NCBI GenBank assembly: GCA_038496445.1
Contig: JALMLS010000336.1
Coordinates: forward strand, 62,001 to 126,000
From: Trichosphaerium sp. ATCC 40318
Taxonomy: Eukaryota > Discosea > Flabellinia > Trichosidae
Direction: 5' to 3'
Length of the DNA: 64,000 bases
This document shows, piece after piece, positions 11,441 through 23,436 of this stretch. The first letter of the stretch is position 1. Every line of letters begins with the position of its first letter. Position numbers and translations under genes: made by a program. Under the pieces are notes generated by a model that was not told where the DNA came from, ran no database searches, and saw only the letters and a program-made list of their open reading frames with translations.

Positions 11441-12993
11441 TTATGTATCTGAATTTCGACAACATGAAACCACAATAGCTTCACAATGACTTGCAAAGTC
11501 TTGCCCTAGTTGATCCATTAACTTATCTCTATCACCTCTACAGAGATAGTAAGTAATCTGTCTAATGAACAAGACTAAACTAATGGTGACATACGCTGAT
11601 TGCCACTCTCCTAAGATTGTTTGAACATCACAAAAAGAAGTATCTTTAGCTTCCTTTATAGAACCCAAAAAAGCTGATTTTTCAGTTCGAAGGATCTTAG
11701 AAACTAGCGCTTTGTTTATATCTTTCCTCTTCATGATACTAGATACGACTTTTCTACATTCCAAATCCGCTCTGTGAGCGACATTTTGTGCATTTTCAAG
11801 TCTACTCTTGCCCTTTAAAAAAAAAACATGTCACGACTTTGGAACACGTGTTCGATGTCTCTCTTCAACAAAACATACCTGTAACGCTGCAATATTTGCT
11901 AATGGAGGTGGAGCACCTGAACGCCAAAAATTTACGATATCATTCCAAGGTATACGGCTAATAATAGGGTAAGTACAATCTCTTTAAATTACTCTTTTTT
12001 TTTCAAAGAAAAAATATTTGTTGGTTTTTCTTAGACTAAATATTGTTGAACACGCGCTGTACCTTTGTAAATTGTCTCTTGTACCATCATTAAGTAACTT
12101 GGTGGAGTTCTTTTCCCAAGAAACATGTGTAATGTCAGGAATCTGAATTTGATTGAACATCTTATCAATGACATCTTTATTTACTCTTGCAGATCCCTCT
12201 CGGCGTTCGTTTCTTTCATACACTTGCTCATGGTTTGCAACAACTAATAATTGCCCGAAACTTGTCCTACCTAAAGAAAGAAAGTCAGAAAAAACCAAAA
12301 TGCCATCCAAATCCATGTAAAACAAGCACTAAGCGGTACATTACAGCGTTTGAGTACTCACAAAGCGAGTGTTGGATATTCAAACATGCAGTGTTTATAT
12401 ATGGTATTGAACAGTCAAAAAATCTGCGCTCTCAGAAAATTAATAGCGGAAATAATGTTATGCACATGAAAATATTTTGAAGTAATTTCAAAAAAAGCTA
12501 GTCATTCTTTGAACACATTTTGACATGTGTCACTTACACTTTCTAGCAATATGATAGTATTGCTTTCTCATGCTTCTGTAGTATCCGTTGTCATCAACCA
12601 AGAATAGTGTAAATTCCGTTATTGACTGTTTTACGCCGTTGAGTATTTTTTCTTTTGCTATTGCCCTATTCAGTGTTGGTTTCCTATCAGCGTTGCTTGA
12701 AGGGGATTTTTACCTGCTTTTCTTCCATTGAGCAGGAGAGAATGTCGTGTTGCCAGATTCGCGCTGTAGAGACTCAAATATGTCATCAAAACAAATATGA
12801 TGGACTTTTACTGTTTCTCCAATCTAACGCCTGTTTATTGGTATGCGGCGTTACTAAACGCGAATTAACGTACAATTGAAGCCAGTTTTTCATTTCTGTT
12901 TACTATTTCGTTAGAGCAAGTAGTTTTGCCGCTGGCAGGTACACCGCAGAGTACTAATATCATAACACGCGGGAATGAAGGAGTTTGCGCCAT
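11441..12993 (-). CDS. PSTK: L-seryl-tRNA(Sec) kinase
   Basis: Phosphorylates Ser-tRNA(Sec) so that SepSecS can convert it to selenocysteinyl-tRNA. The protein starts MAQTPSFPRVMILVL and has a Walker A motif CGVPASGKTT (residues about 16-25). Next come FDDIFESLQRESG and SPAQWKKSR, then the signature LVDDNGYYRSMRKQYYHIAR, then LLVVANHEQVYERNERREG and IPDITHVSWEKNS, which is where PSTK family members carry an E/RN-R-R basic patch and W-E-x-N-S. The C-terminal exon (to 11441) is helical and ends CCRNSDT. The order and spacing match PSTK better than the related KTI12. Its presence implies a selenocysteine-decoding cell, so some in-frame TGA codons elsewhere may be read through. Confidence 0.8.
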
Positions 12994-13143
12994 TGGTTGT
13001 TTGAAATGGAACTCTTCAACTTAATATGATCCTTTGGATTTCGAGCACTGCATCAGGTGACTTTTCGTAAGCTTAGTGAACGGTTTTCAACGCTAGTAGC
13101 AAATTCGGCAGAATTCAGTCTAGAACTTTCTGGAGCATACGAA
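12994..13143. promoter_or_regulatory. Divergent promoter region, PSTK / secreted protein
   Basis: About 150 bases between the PSTK start (-) and the next start codon (+). It must contain both transcription starts. No specific element can be named. Inferred from layout. Confidence 0.3.
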
Positions 13144-15500
13144 ATGGGTTGGCGACGAGGTTTCGTTCTATTATGCGTATTCGCATCACTTGCTAGTGCT
13201 GGTTCGTACGTTGTGGTTCAACTTCTTGTTACACTTGGAAAACGACTTACTGACGTTACAGGCAAACCTATGGCTCTTTCAGAAGGGATTTTTACACAAA
13301 CCCAAAACTTTATCCAGAGAGCTTCGCAAAACCGCCAATTCACGGTGGCCGTATGCATCTAGTATTCAATAGTGCTATTACAACGCCTATTGCAAAGCCG
13401 TTGACTGTGTTGTTTAACGATCACATAAAAGCAACCCTAGATCCTGCTGGTGGCCTTCCTATTCAACTAGACTGGATTTACTGCGATCACAACACTAAAA
13501 CTGGAGAAATTGTAACATCTTTTCACAGCAAAAATGACACTTTCCTGTCAAGCATTTATAGCCTTACTATCCTTGATGCGCATCAAGATATTATTGTGCA
13601 GGTAATCTATGGTCACAAACAGTTTAAATAACTAATCTAATCGTACTGACGCTTGAATAGAACCAACCTGTCTCAATACCACCTGTTAACTACCCAGTAC
13701 GCATAACATACGTTACAACAAGAAAGAATTACTCTGAAATGATCGTACACGTTCACAACTACGACGAAAAGGACTCATATGACGTAACAGACTTGAAAGC
13801 AAACGGAAAAATCAAAAAACCTGCCTTCACTATAAATCCAAGTCAACACATGATATTCGTTCTACCACTGTTTAATGTAACAGAAGGAGATGTATGGAGT
13901 GTTGGTATGCAAGTAGGAAGTCCATCAGTGCTTGTAGGAAACGGAGGTCGCCTTGGAAAGGAGATAGCTCCTTTTGAAAACTGGCCTGTTGAAAGTCAAT
14001 GCCCGTTACCTGTTCAAGGAGCTAATCTACCAAACTATTATCTCCTAAAGTCTCAGTTGAAGATGGACACAGTTTTTGTTGCTGGAAAGGCATGTAATGC
14101 TGATATTATGACTATCTTAAAGGATGCTGCTGCCTCTAACGGAGAGTACTTTATACTCCCTAACTTTGATACAAAACACGTGGTAGTACCCGACACAGCT
14201 GGGATTGCAGCTGTTTTCCTTGCAGATGAGAGTACGGTTTTTGACAAGTGATTTTTTTGTTCCTTTTGGAAGCCTTGTTATCACATGTTAGCTAACCCTT
14301 ACTACCTCTAGATGATACCAAGGATAACACTACGGATGCATGGCAGATTGGATTGCGTAATAGAGATTGGTACCCTAATCTCTTAACGTACCAAGGAGGT
14401 CATACATCGAGTTATAATGGCGTCTTTGCTGGAGTTACTGATATACAAGGGATGGATTTCTATATTGCTGGATGTGCTCCTCACGTTACTGATACATTAA
14501 CAACGCCTCCTATAACTGGTTCTTTTGATTACCTTAGAAATGCTAGGAATAATCATATGCCATTACCTCACTGGGGATACTCTCAAGTACGTTCGAAGAT
14601 GAACAAATCAAGAAAATCTGCCAAAAAAGAGTTATGGGTTTTTTGTTAAATTATTGCGTTAGGGATACTTTCAAAAGGGTGAATTGTCAGCTGCTGAGTC
14701 TTCTTTATCTATTGCAAGCGCTTTTGCTGCTGGTAGTAAAGGAATAATGATTTATCTCACAGACGTCGATAGACAAGCAACACCTGGCTGGGAAGCAGGA
14801 TCTAACGTATTGTCAGCGTTTGCTGCTATTAAAGAAACGATTCGTCAAGGTTCGCATGTCACTTGTTTTCTTTTTTCTTACTTTCGGAAAACTGTTAAAA
14901 AAAAAACGCTACAAAAACTACCTCGTGCTCGTCTGAATCTAAAAAAAAAATACTAGGTGATGTAGGAGGAGCTAAATTTGATACACATGGAGATAAAGAC
15001 GTCATTGTTAGTGTTATACAAGCGCCAGAGCCTGAAGCATCTTTGGTTATAATTACAATTAACGCAGACGCTCATGGTTACAATTCTTTGCTTTGTGCTA
15101 TTGGTAAGAGAAGGAGTAGAGTAGTTTTTGAAAAACAATTGTTAGAAGATTCCAAAAAAAGAATTTTGTCAAAAAAATCAAGTTTGTTTTTAGTTTTGTT
15201 GAAAACCCTTCTCAGTTGGCTTGCGCACAACGAATTGTTTTGTTCTTTTTTCTGACTTAGTATCAAGACATCGACTATCATTGGAAGTTTAATGAACATA
15301 CTATTGATACGTTATCCGTGACTGTGCCACAACAATGGAGCTCTGATAAAAAGTTTATTTTATTGGAAAATAAGGGAGGTATAATTGAACCGGCTAGTGA
15401 CGTGTCATGGAGTTTAGTAGATGATGAAATTGTTATAAAGAGTATAGTACTGCCTAGTGAAGGTGTTGTAGCTCGTATCTTCATTATCAAACCTCAATAA
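13144..15500 (+). CDS. Secreted TIM-barrel-like protein, possible glycoside hydrolase
   Basis: Signal peptide MGWRRGFVLLCVFASLASAG. A GTACGT intron follows, and splicing gives SQTYGSFRRDFYTNPKLYPE and then a continuous protein. The N-terminal third is beta-rich (TVLFNDHIKATL, VNYPVRITYV). The central part looks like a TIM barrel (YFILPNFDTKHVVVPD; IGLRNRDWYPNLLTYQGGHT; GMDFYIAGCAPHV; AFAAGSKGIMIYLTDVD). The C-terminus is a beta-sandwich (SLVIITINADAHGY, WSLVDDEIVIKSIVLPSEG) ending FIIKPQ. The barrel-plus-sandwich plan is common in glycosidases, but I recognise no catalytic motif with certainty. Small introns interrupt it near 13600, 14255, 14590, 14850 and 15105. Confidence 0.5.
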
Positions 15501-17122
15501 AAATAAAACAGAAGCCAAAAAAAGATGGCTTTTTCTAAATAGTATCTGACCATAGTTAGTTTTTTTATCTATTTTGGGCTCTAGAATCAAATATGATCCT
15601 TCGATTGCTCCTTTTGAGTATCCTTTTGCTTGTTGACACTGTCCTTTTGTTTAGCTTTATTGTTATTATGTTGTAGACCTACAACCTGGCTGTAATTTCA
15701 GAATATAGGATTACAAACACGTTGAATTAATGTGCAGTATTTTTTAACGCCACAGGTGTCATTCTACAAAATAATAAATAGCTCTTGACGCGTGTTTTAG
15801 TCCTTTGTGCTAGTATTTGCATCGATTAAGGTTTGGGGCGGTATTTTCAGACAATACCCAAACTGGTTACTTTTCATGCCGTCAAACTGTATCGTGCGCG
15901 TTTTTATAGACTACAATCGCTATTGAAGGTATTTAACGCATTGACTTTTCCAAAAGTGTAGTCGGTACGCCTTTTTAGTTTCAGTATTCCTATGCGATGC
16001 ACACAAGCTCAGAAGCTCGCTTTAGCAAAAAGTGCAGTAGAGTGTTCGAGAAATGATCGTCTCCTAAACTGCACGTCAATTGTACAAGATTTCTTACTGC
16101 ATTGCGACACTTGGTTCTAATTATAAGCTTGCTTAGGCCCAAATAAGGAACGAAAGAAAAACTACACAAACAGACCAGCGCACCTCCTCGCAAACTGACA
16201 CCAACTACTCCAATGCTGGTTTGTTAGTCTTTGACTTGCAGTTTAACCTGTTAGCCAGAGAACGTGTAGGGGGTTGTTGTAATCATTCGTCAGTCCCTAC
16301 CTGTTCTCGCACAGGTTTTAACGAAGCGACGAAGAAGCCACAAGGTAAAATAGAGGTACAGAGAAGGAATTCGAAACTAAGACTCAAAAAATGTCAGTAC
16401 GTATCGTCTAAATAGCGTGCTGTTCATACAACGCGCGTTTGCAACGTTCTAGGAAGTAGGAGTCTGTACTACTTAACAATGCTGCCGAATGCCTTGCTCT
16501 CGTAGCGACAAGACTAAAAGTCATTCTAGAGGTGCTTGACGTACTGTATATATTATTCTACCACCTGTGCTGTACCGGAGAGCTAAATCTCTCCTTCCCT
16601 ACTGACCTCTTCAGGAAAGGTGACATAAAGTCAGAAACAGCCATTTTCAAAAAAGTAACGACATCAAACGTTCGATGTGAACATTATTTTGTCTGTGCAA
16701 CTACTGTTGTGTACCTAGACACTTCAAAACGGTAATTGTGGCACCTCTAAATAACTTAGGGGTGCAGCAGTTATCGTTTTTCGAAAACGAACCAATTTCT
16801 CTTAAACAGTTGAAAGGGGAGTGTGGATCGCAGCAAGTAATGTTGATATCAAAACGCATTTCCTTTCTAAGCTAGAGAAATTGTTGTCGCGATAGTCAGC
16901 AGGATTTGTTCAAAAATATTGCATCCAAAAACTGCTCTATGTATTCAGGTACACTAAGAGTACTTTCTGATGATAATATTAGCGCGAGATGCTTTCCACC
17001 AAAGCCAATTAGGTTTTTTGTGTACTTGTTCAAGTTAAGTAAGATAACTCGTTTTTGTGGCAACAATCAACGCAAAGAAACAACGGAGCGATAAACGGTA
17101 ACTACCAATAACACTTAATTCG
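15501..17122. other. Long intergenic region (1.6 kb)
   Basis: Nothing codes convincingly on either strand. A small inverted repeat GGAGAG-CTAAAT-CTCTCC lies near 16577. No tRNA-like box pair was found. It could hold regulatory sequence for the RhoGEF or an unrecognised RNA. Confidence 0.4.
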
Positions 17123-20100
17123 ATGGAAGAGCCATCTAGAAAGTTAAATCGGTATGTAACGATAATTAATAATATCGAGAAGCCATGCAATCTGGTGATT
17201 AGTAATCTTCAAAGACAACGAGGCCACGCGCACGTTGTTGGCAATATCATCTTTTTTTTATTATCTATCTTCATTGTTACTCTTGTCGCAAGCGCGACGA
17301 GAAGCGTATGGCTTCAAATGTATTTTAGTGACGATTAAATCCAAGTCACGTGTTTATTCTATTTTGAACAATATTGTTGGAGTTTCTTTGTTTGTTTCGC
17401 GTTCTAATTGGTTTTTGTTCATAGCACTGTAACGCAACAGTTCCAAGCAAATTTGGTAAATAATGTAGCTAATGCGAGTGTTGAAGAATACTTAACGAAG
17501 CGTAAATCAGTGGCAACATGGATTGCCGATGTAATGGATAAACCTAAAATAGGTAAAACGAAGAAAAAAAATACTGCCCTGTTTCTCCCGATTATTTATA
17601 ACGTTCTTAGTTTCCAACGGTGTTCTATCAAGTATATTAGATGGAGTGATACCTTGTGGATTACTTGCTAAGGTATTTTATAGCAAGCTATGTACGTCTA
17701 ATGCCAGAAAGTTGAACTGCTATGTAGCCGGTAACTAAATCTTTTTTCTTTTCCTTTTAGTGACACCACACAAAAGACCAAGAAATAAGTTTCAAATGCG
17801 AGAGAATTTGAGTTTCTTCCACCAACGTTGTGTCAAATTAGGTGTAAGCAAGCAAGGGTACGTTAAAAAGATATAGTTAAATGTATTTACATTGTTGTAA
17901 GCCTTTTCGATATGAAAGAGCTCCTTGGAGACTCGCCGAGAGAAGTACCGATAATAAGAACATTTCATGAGCTCGGTCTTATTGCTAATGGCCAAGGGTT
18001 TACACCTGCTTATAAATATAATGAGGTAATATTATACATCAATACTATTTGCCGTTTCAGTCAAGTTATGACGAAATAACTAGTTGACTAACTCTACATT
18101 ATCACGTGATAACTTGCTTTTTTCGTTGTTAAGCCTTCTGTTTTAGTTACGCGATTCCGATGATTTTGATGCTATGAGTCAGTATGATGAAGATGAGTTG
18201 ATAGAGATTAAGGTCAGTGACATTAATGCTAAGTGGTTGGTGCAAAGATTGATGTTTCTTTGTTTAGAGACAACTCTTGAATCTTCGAGAAAAGAAGTCT
18301 AGTTCTGCTCCTACAGATGAAAAGTTGACTTCCTTGCAATCACGCAGAAGGTTGTTTAGCACATCTCCAAAATCAGATGCACATTCCAAGAGAGAACCCA
18401 GGAAGAAGAGGAATACAACACATCTTCCAAAAAAAAAAGTTGAAAAGAGTAAAGAAGAAGAACAAGAAGAGATTGATTTACCATTTGATAATGAAGAGTT
18501 TCGCTTGGCTGCAATTATGTTCATACAAGCTTTATTCAGGCGTTATCATGGCGCGCTCAAAACAGATTCAAGGCGTTCTTCTTCGAATGGTAAAAAGACA
18601 AAACTAAGCAGCCAAAGGTTTGTCCCTTTCCAAAAAAAAAAGAAGTTCAAGCATTCTTTGAATGTTGACGTTTGTCGTTTAGAACGAAAAGACCTAAAAG
18701 CCTTCACGATCGATTAAATAGTGGAGACTATATTAAAAAATCAAGCACAGGACCTAATAATCTTACAGAGTCAACAGCACAGCTTAGGACTGGATCAATT
18801 ATTCTAGCTCCAAAACGAAACACTAGACTTTCACCACATAGCAGAAAAAACAGAAGTCACACAATTGGTGAAAAAACAACAGTTGACATGAGTTTAATAT
18901 CGGATACTTCAAGTGAAGGCTCTGGCGGATCGTCCTCTGACGTAAGTATCGATATTTTTGAACTTTAAATTTCCTTTGGTTTGACTTGTTGTCGCTTTGC
19001 CTCACGTGATATTTTTGAGCACTTTTAACACATGATTTTATTTAGATGGATATATTAACAGCAGATTTCAGCGAAGACTCTGATGACTCTTTTAGTGGCG
19101 ATGAAGACGACTCTGGAACTAAAAGTGATCCAAAATTATTGAGAAAACTAAGTACACTTGTTTTACAAGCAGAACCAAAAGAAGGCTCTGCAAGCAAAAA
19201 AACAAAACATCAGCTCATGTCAGAAGCAAGAAAGAGACGAACACATAAACGCGTTGACTCTATAAGAGCTGAGGATACAGCGTAAGAATCACGATAACGA
19301 GGAAACTCAATTTGTCTTTTTACGGAACTACCTTTTTTTTTTTGTTTAATTGATTTTCTGTCCCGGAGGTTTTTTGAGCTCAATGCTTTATATAGCGCTG
19401 CAGTCAAAGTAATGAAACGTTTATCACATGTAAGAATACGATCTGGATTAGATGTATCAGGTCTAGCGGATGAATTCAAGTCAGATATGAGAACTTCCGC
19501 TGAAGCTCTTGAAGAAGCTAAGATGTTCAATCCTCAACCAAAACAGAAAAAGACATCTAGAAAAGTAAATAGTGCTAAAAACATTAGAGAAACACAAGAC
19601 AATAGTGCGCGCTATATAACTCTATACATTAAAATAACTTTTATTAAGGAAAGTATGAACGTAAGGACTCTAATAAGAGTGATATAGGACCGCAGTATAA
19701 ACGTAAGTTTCTTCGATAAGAACAGTTTTTATTAAGTCGCACAAAATCCATAAAACACAAACAAAAAAAAAGTGTGAACACACCATAATCAATTATGTTT
19801 AAAACACTCGACATCATAGGTAGCTTATCAAAGAAAAAGAGTATGAGGGTTTTAAAAGCTAGGTCTTTAATTATTGCTGAGATTATGGAGACTGAAGAAG
19901 TACGTATAATCATCGGTGAAGCCGTAGAACAAAGTTGTTGTTAAACAACAAAAAAAAAAGTTTTTATTCTAATTTTTTTTGTTTTATTCTAGTCGTATGT
20001 TAGAGACTTACAGATGCTTATACATCACTTTAAAAAAGATTTAATGTCTCTTGTGACACCTGAACAGTTAAAGAAAATATTCCTTAATGCAGATATGATT

Positions 20101-21731
20101 ATGGCTTTGAATATAGATATATGCGATTCACTTGTTTCTCAAAGAGATTTACCACCTGAATCTCAAATGGTTGGAGAAATTTTTGATGCAAAAGCTGCGT
20201 TCTTGAGAACTTATAAAATATACTGCGCAGGTTATGAACAATCTATAGAGCTTGGTACGTACCAATTTAATTCAAATTAAAACCAAAAAAGCGTTATCGA
20301 CGTAACGACTTTCAGAAAAAAAAAATCCAGACTTTTCTCATTTTTATCACGTGGGCTATTTTTCAAACTAACTCGTATTGATAGTGGCGAAATTGGCCAA
20401 AAAATCAAAAGAGGTACATTGACATTTCCTTGTAGTATTTTACACCTTCATACGCGTTTAAAAAAATAGTAGCCCTTTGTGGAGTGGTTTTCTTGTAGCT
20501 CTTTTTGATCCTGACTTTTTTTGGGTTTATCGTTTTTTGGTTTTTTTTTTGTTTTGATCAGAAATCAACACGTGGTTAATTAAAATATTAGATAAGCGCT
20601 ATTACGAATGTACCCGATAAAGCTCCATTGTCTTTCTATCTTATAAAGCCTGTACAACGTGTTTGTAAATATCCACTATTACTCGAAGAGTTGCTCAAAA
20701 AAACAGAAAAAACACACCCAGTACGTTCTAGACGCTCTTTTTTGATTTGATCTCGTTTTGTGCACGTGTTTTTTTTTTTGACATGATTCAGGATTATGAT
20801 ACGGTTAAAGCAGCTGTTGTTAAAGTTAGGAAAATAGTAGATGAGATAAATGAGGCTACACGAACAACACAAAATTTAAGTAAAATGCAAGAGATACACA
20901 GCAGGTAATAGCCAAATTACGCTTTGAGTTTTTCAATTTAAAAAAAAACAGTGATTATTTTTGGTGTTGATGTGTACTCACTTGTACTAGTTTTGTGCAA
21001 TTTTTCTGGTCTGGTTCTGGTAGTGATAAAGAGGAAGGTTTACTATCACCTGACAGACGATTTATTATGGAGGTAAGTCAGAAAAAAAATTATCCTTTTT
21101 GTTGCAAAGTTTTTGTTGTTAAGATTTTTTAAGGGTCGCTTCCTCAAACCAAGTCATAGACAAAGTACTAAAACAACAATGGTTGATCATTGGTATAGAA
21201 AAAAGAAGAATACATACAAATACTATATGTTCAATGACATGATTGTACGAACACAAAAACAAATTACTTAACTTCTGAAAAACCAAAATTGTTGACCGTC
21301 TGGTGCTCTTAGCCAATTTTTCTTTTGTATGAAAACCATCCAAAAACATGAAATAGTATCGATAGAACAACCTTTTAGTACAAAGAAAAAAAAAGAAAAC
21401 TTCACCAGTCTTCATCGCCCTTTTTCTTCAAATCCAAAAAAAAATCCAAAAAAATAAAATGACACGTGTCAAATTAACTTTTTTCCTCTAGGTTTATGGT
21501 CGTCTTGTATCTAAATCATTCTTCCCACGGGGAGCCCTTATATTTACAGAAGTAGAAGATATAAGCATGCTATCAAAATATGCCGTTAGTATAAAGATAC
21601 GAAGCGTATCAGATGGTGTCTTTATAATGCAGATGAGCGATGAACATGCTGCGAAAAGATTTTGTGATGAACTAAGAGTACAAGTTGAAGAGATATCTAG
21701 TAAAACACCTACGCAAGGAGGTTCATCCTAG
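17123..21731 (+). CDS. Rho guanine nucleotide exchange factor: CH-IQ-DH-PH
   Basis: Activates Rho/Rac GTPases by GDP release. Starts [15 protein letters not shown] calponin-homology domain follows ([64 protein letters not shown] and RTFHELGLI). A Ser/Lys-rich linker contains one IQ motif ([12 protein letters not shown] near 18520) and acidic/Ser stretches (19046-19130). The DH domain starts near 19840 ([20 protein letters not shown]) and includes [20 protein letters not shown] at about 20630-20690, the most conserved DH helix. A PH domain follows ([51 protein letters not shown]). The stop is at 21729. The CH domain suggests actin association. The family logic is clear, though some linker exons are approximate. 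Confidence 0.85.
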
Positions 21732-22045
21732 TATCCCCAAAATCGAAAAAACAAAACAAACTTCTGTAATAAATAAATAAAACGTCTTCAAAGCTGTAAT
21801 GTCTTTGGCGAACCCAAATGAACGCTTTAACTCACGTAAACACCGTGACAGATAGTGAAAAAAAATTCTGATATTTCAATCTCGATAATCCTAAACTAAA
21901 GTACCATTTGACTTTTTTTATGTAATAATTTAGTGTGACGCCACAAATCAACAACTATCAGACCCTCATAACCGTCAACATTATCTAAAGTATCTTCCAT
22001 TTTAATACGACAACGAGCGTCTTCAGCACCCGAAAAATTAACCCT
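21732..22045. other. Intergenic region
   Basis: Carries AATAAATAAATAAA (from about 21766) just after the RhoGEF stop, a plausible polyadenylation signal for that gene. No gene is seen. Confidence 0.4.
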
Positions 22046-23371
22046 ATGAACTATAAGATAATGTTATCGCATGTATGGCGTTTTGTGGGAAGAACTAAAA
22101 TTTTTATCGGTATCTTTGCTGTTTTTACACTTTATCTAACGTCAACGCTTCTCTACGAAGCGCTAAACCTCAATAAGGAGTCAAACAGTAGTATAGGAGA
22201 AAATACGAAAGAAATTGCTTGGAATCACGTGATAGATACCGTAAACCACGGAAAGGATTCAGAATATGAAATAGTCGCTTGTGCGATGACTAAGAACGAA
22301 TATCACATAAGACAGTGGGTGGCTTGGAATCTATTAGCTGGTATTGACCATATCTACCTCCTGGACAATAACGATGATAATACAACGCTATACAATACGT
22401 TACATCCTTTTATAGATCAAGGTCTTGTTACTGTCAACACTTTAACAAGTAGTGAAAGTGGAATTGAGGCACATAAGCTTGACATACACAAAGCGACAGA
22501 AATGTGTTTTAATACTTTCAAGGATCGTGGTGATTGGATGATTATTCTTCACACTGATGAGTTCTTGTACTATGAACCACATGGTGGTGAAAATACATCA
22601 ACATCTATAAACGGAATTAATACTTTTCTTGATCGATATAAAGACGCACGTGATACGCTTACTCCACCTAAATATAGACCTGATATTAACGTTGTGCCTG
22701 ATGTGTGTGGTATATGGGTAACATGGTCTTTTATTAATACATGCGGACAACTAAGGGCTTCGCCTTATGGATTGTTATCAGCAAATGATGAAGTGTATAT
22801 GGGAGGATGTGGTAAAACAATGTTCAAGCCAAAACAAGTTGAGAGGTTACGTGTTCATACAGTCAACTGTGTTGGATTTAGTCATAGTGATACACCTAGA
22901 GGATGTGGTCTTGATAATAGAGGTGTAATAGCACAGAATCGTGAAGGTCAATTACATCTATTACATTATTATTCGAAATCAGTTGAAGAGTTTGCTCAAA
23001 AGATATCTCAATCAATACCTCCTTATTATCGTCACTTCTCAGATCAATTCGATTTTTATGTCAATGAAGAAAGATCAAGAAGTCTTGAAATATCAAAAGA
23101 GTTTAAGGATATTATAAAGTATTTTTCACATGTATTACCACCTGGTGAGTTTATTCCTGATTTGGATACAACGAAGAAAAGAAGTGAAATATTTAATTAT
23201 TTCATAAAGATTTTAGACAAAGAAGAGAGTGGTGATTTTGACGGTGTGTCTTATAGTAATCTATACCCTGATTCAAAAAATAGAGGCTATTATCAATGTC
23301 CTTTACATCACTTTATAAAAAAAGGATTTGGTGAGGGAGCAAAAGGTGTATGGATGTACCAATTAAACTGA
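22046..23371 (+). CDS. Type II membrane glycosyltransferase (GT92 / Glyco_tranf_2_4-like)
   Basis: Intronless, 441 residues, unlike nearly all neighbours. A signal-anchor segment lies at about residues 16-38 (KIFIGIFAVFTLYLTSTLLY). The catalytic region begins EIVACAMTKNEYHIRQWVAW with GIDHIYLLDNN, the opening of GT-A fold enzymes that read C-A-M-x-K-N-E, and contains a metal-binding-type motif HTDEFLYYE near residue 170. The C-terminal part has LLHYYSKSVEEFAQKI, as in GT92 enzymes. Probable Golgi luminal action on glycans; the substrate is unknown. Related enzymes occur in amoebae and in giant viruses that infect them. The stop is followed at once by two poly(A) runs (23372-23398). Confidence 0.7.
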   Translation: MNYKIMLSHVWRFVGRTKIFIGIFAVFTLYLTSTLLYEALNLNKESNSSIGENTKEIAWNHVIDTVNHGKDSEYEIVACAMTKNEYHIRQWVAWNLLAGIDHIYLLDNNDDNTTLYNTLHPFIDQGLVTVNTLTSSESGIEAHKLDIHKATEMCFNTFKDRGDWMIILHTDEFLYYEPHGGENTSTSINGINTFLDRYKDARDTLTPPKYRPDINVVPDVCGIWVTWSFINTCGQLRASPYGLLSANDEVYMGGCGKTMFKPKQVERLRVHTVNCVGFSHSDTPRGCGLDNRGVIAQNREGQLHLLHYYSKSVEEFAQKISQSIPPYYRHFSDQFDFYVNEERSRSLEISKEFKDIIKYFSHVLPPGEFIPDLDTTKKRSEIFNYFIKILDKEESGDFDGVSYSNLYPDSKNRGYYQCPLHHFIKKGFGEGAKGVWMYQLN

Positions 23372-23436
23372 AAAAAAAAAAACAACAAAAAAAAAACTTG
23401 AACATTTTATTGTTCCAACTGAGTTGACCGCATTCA

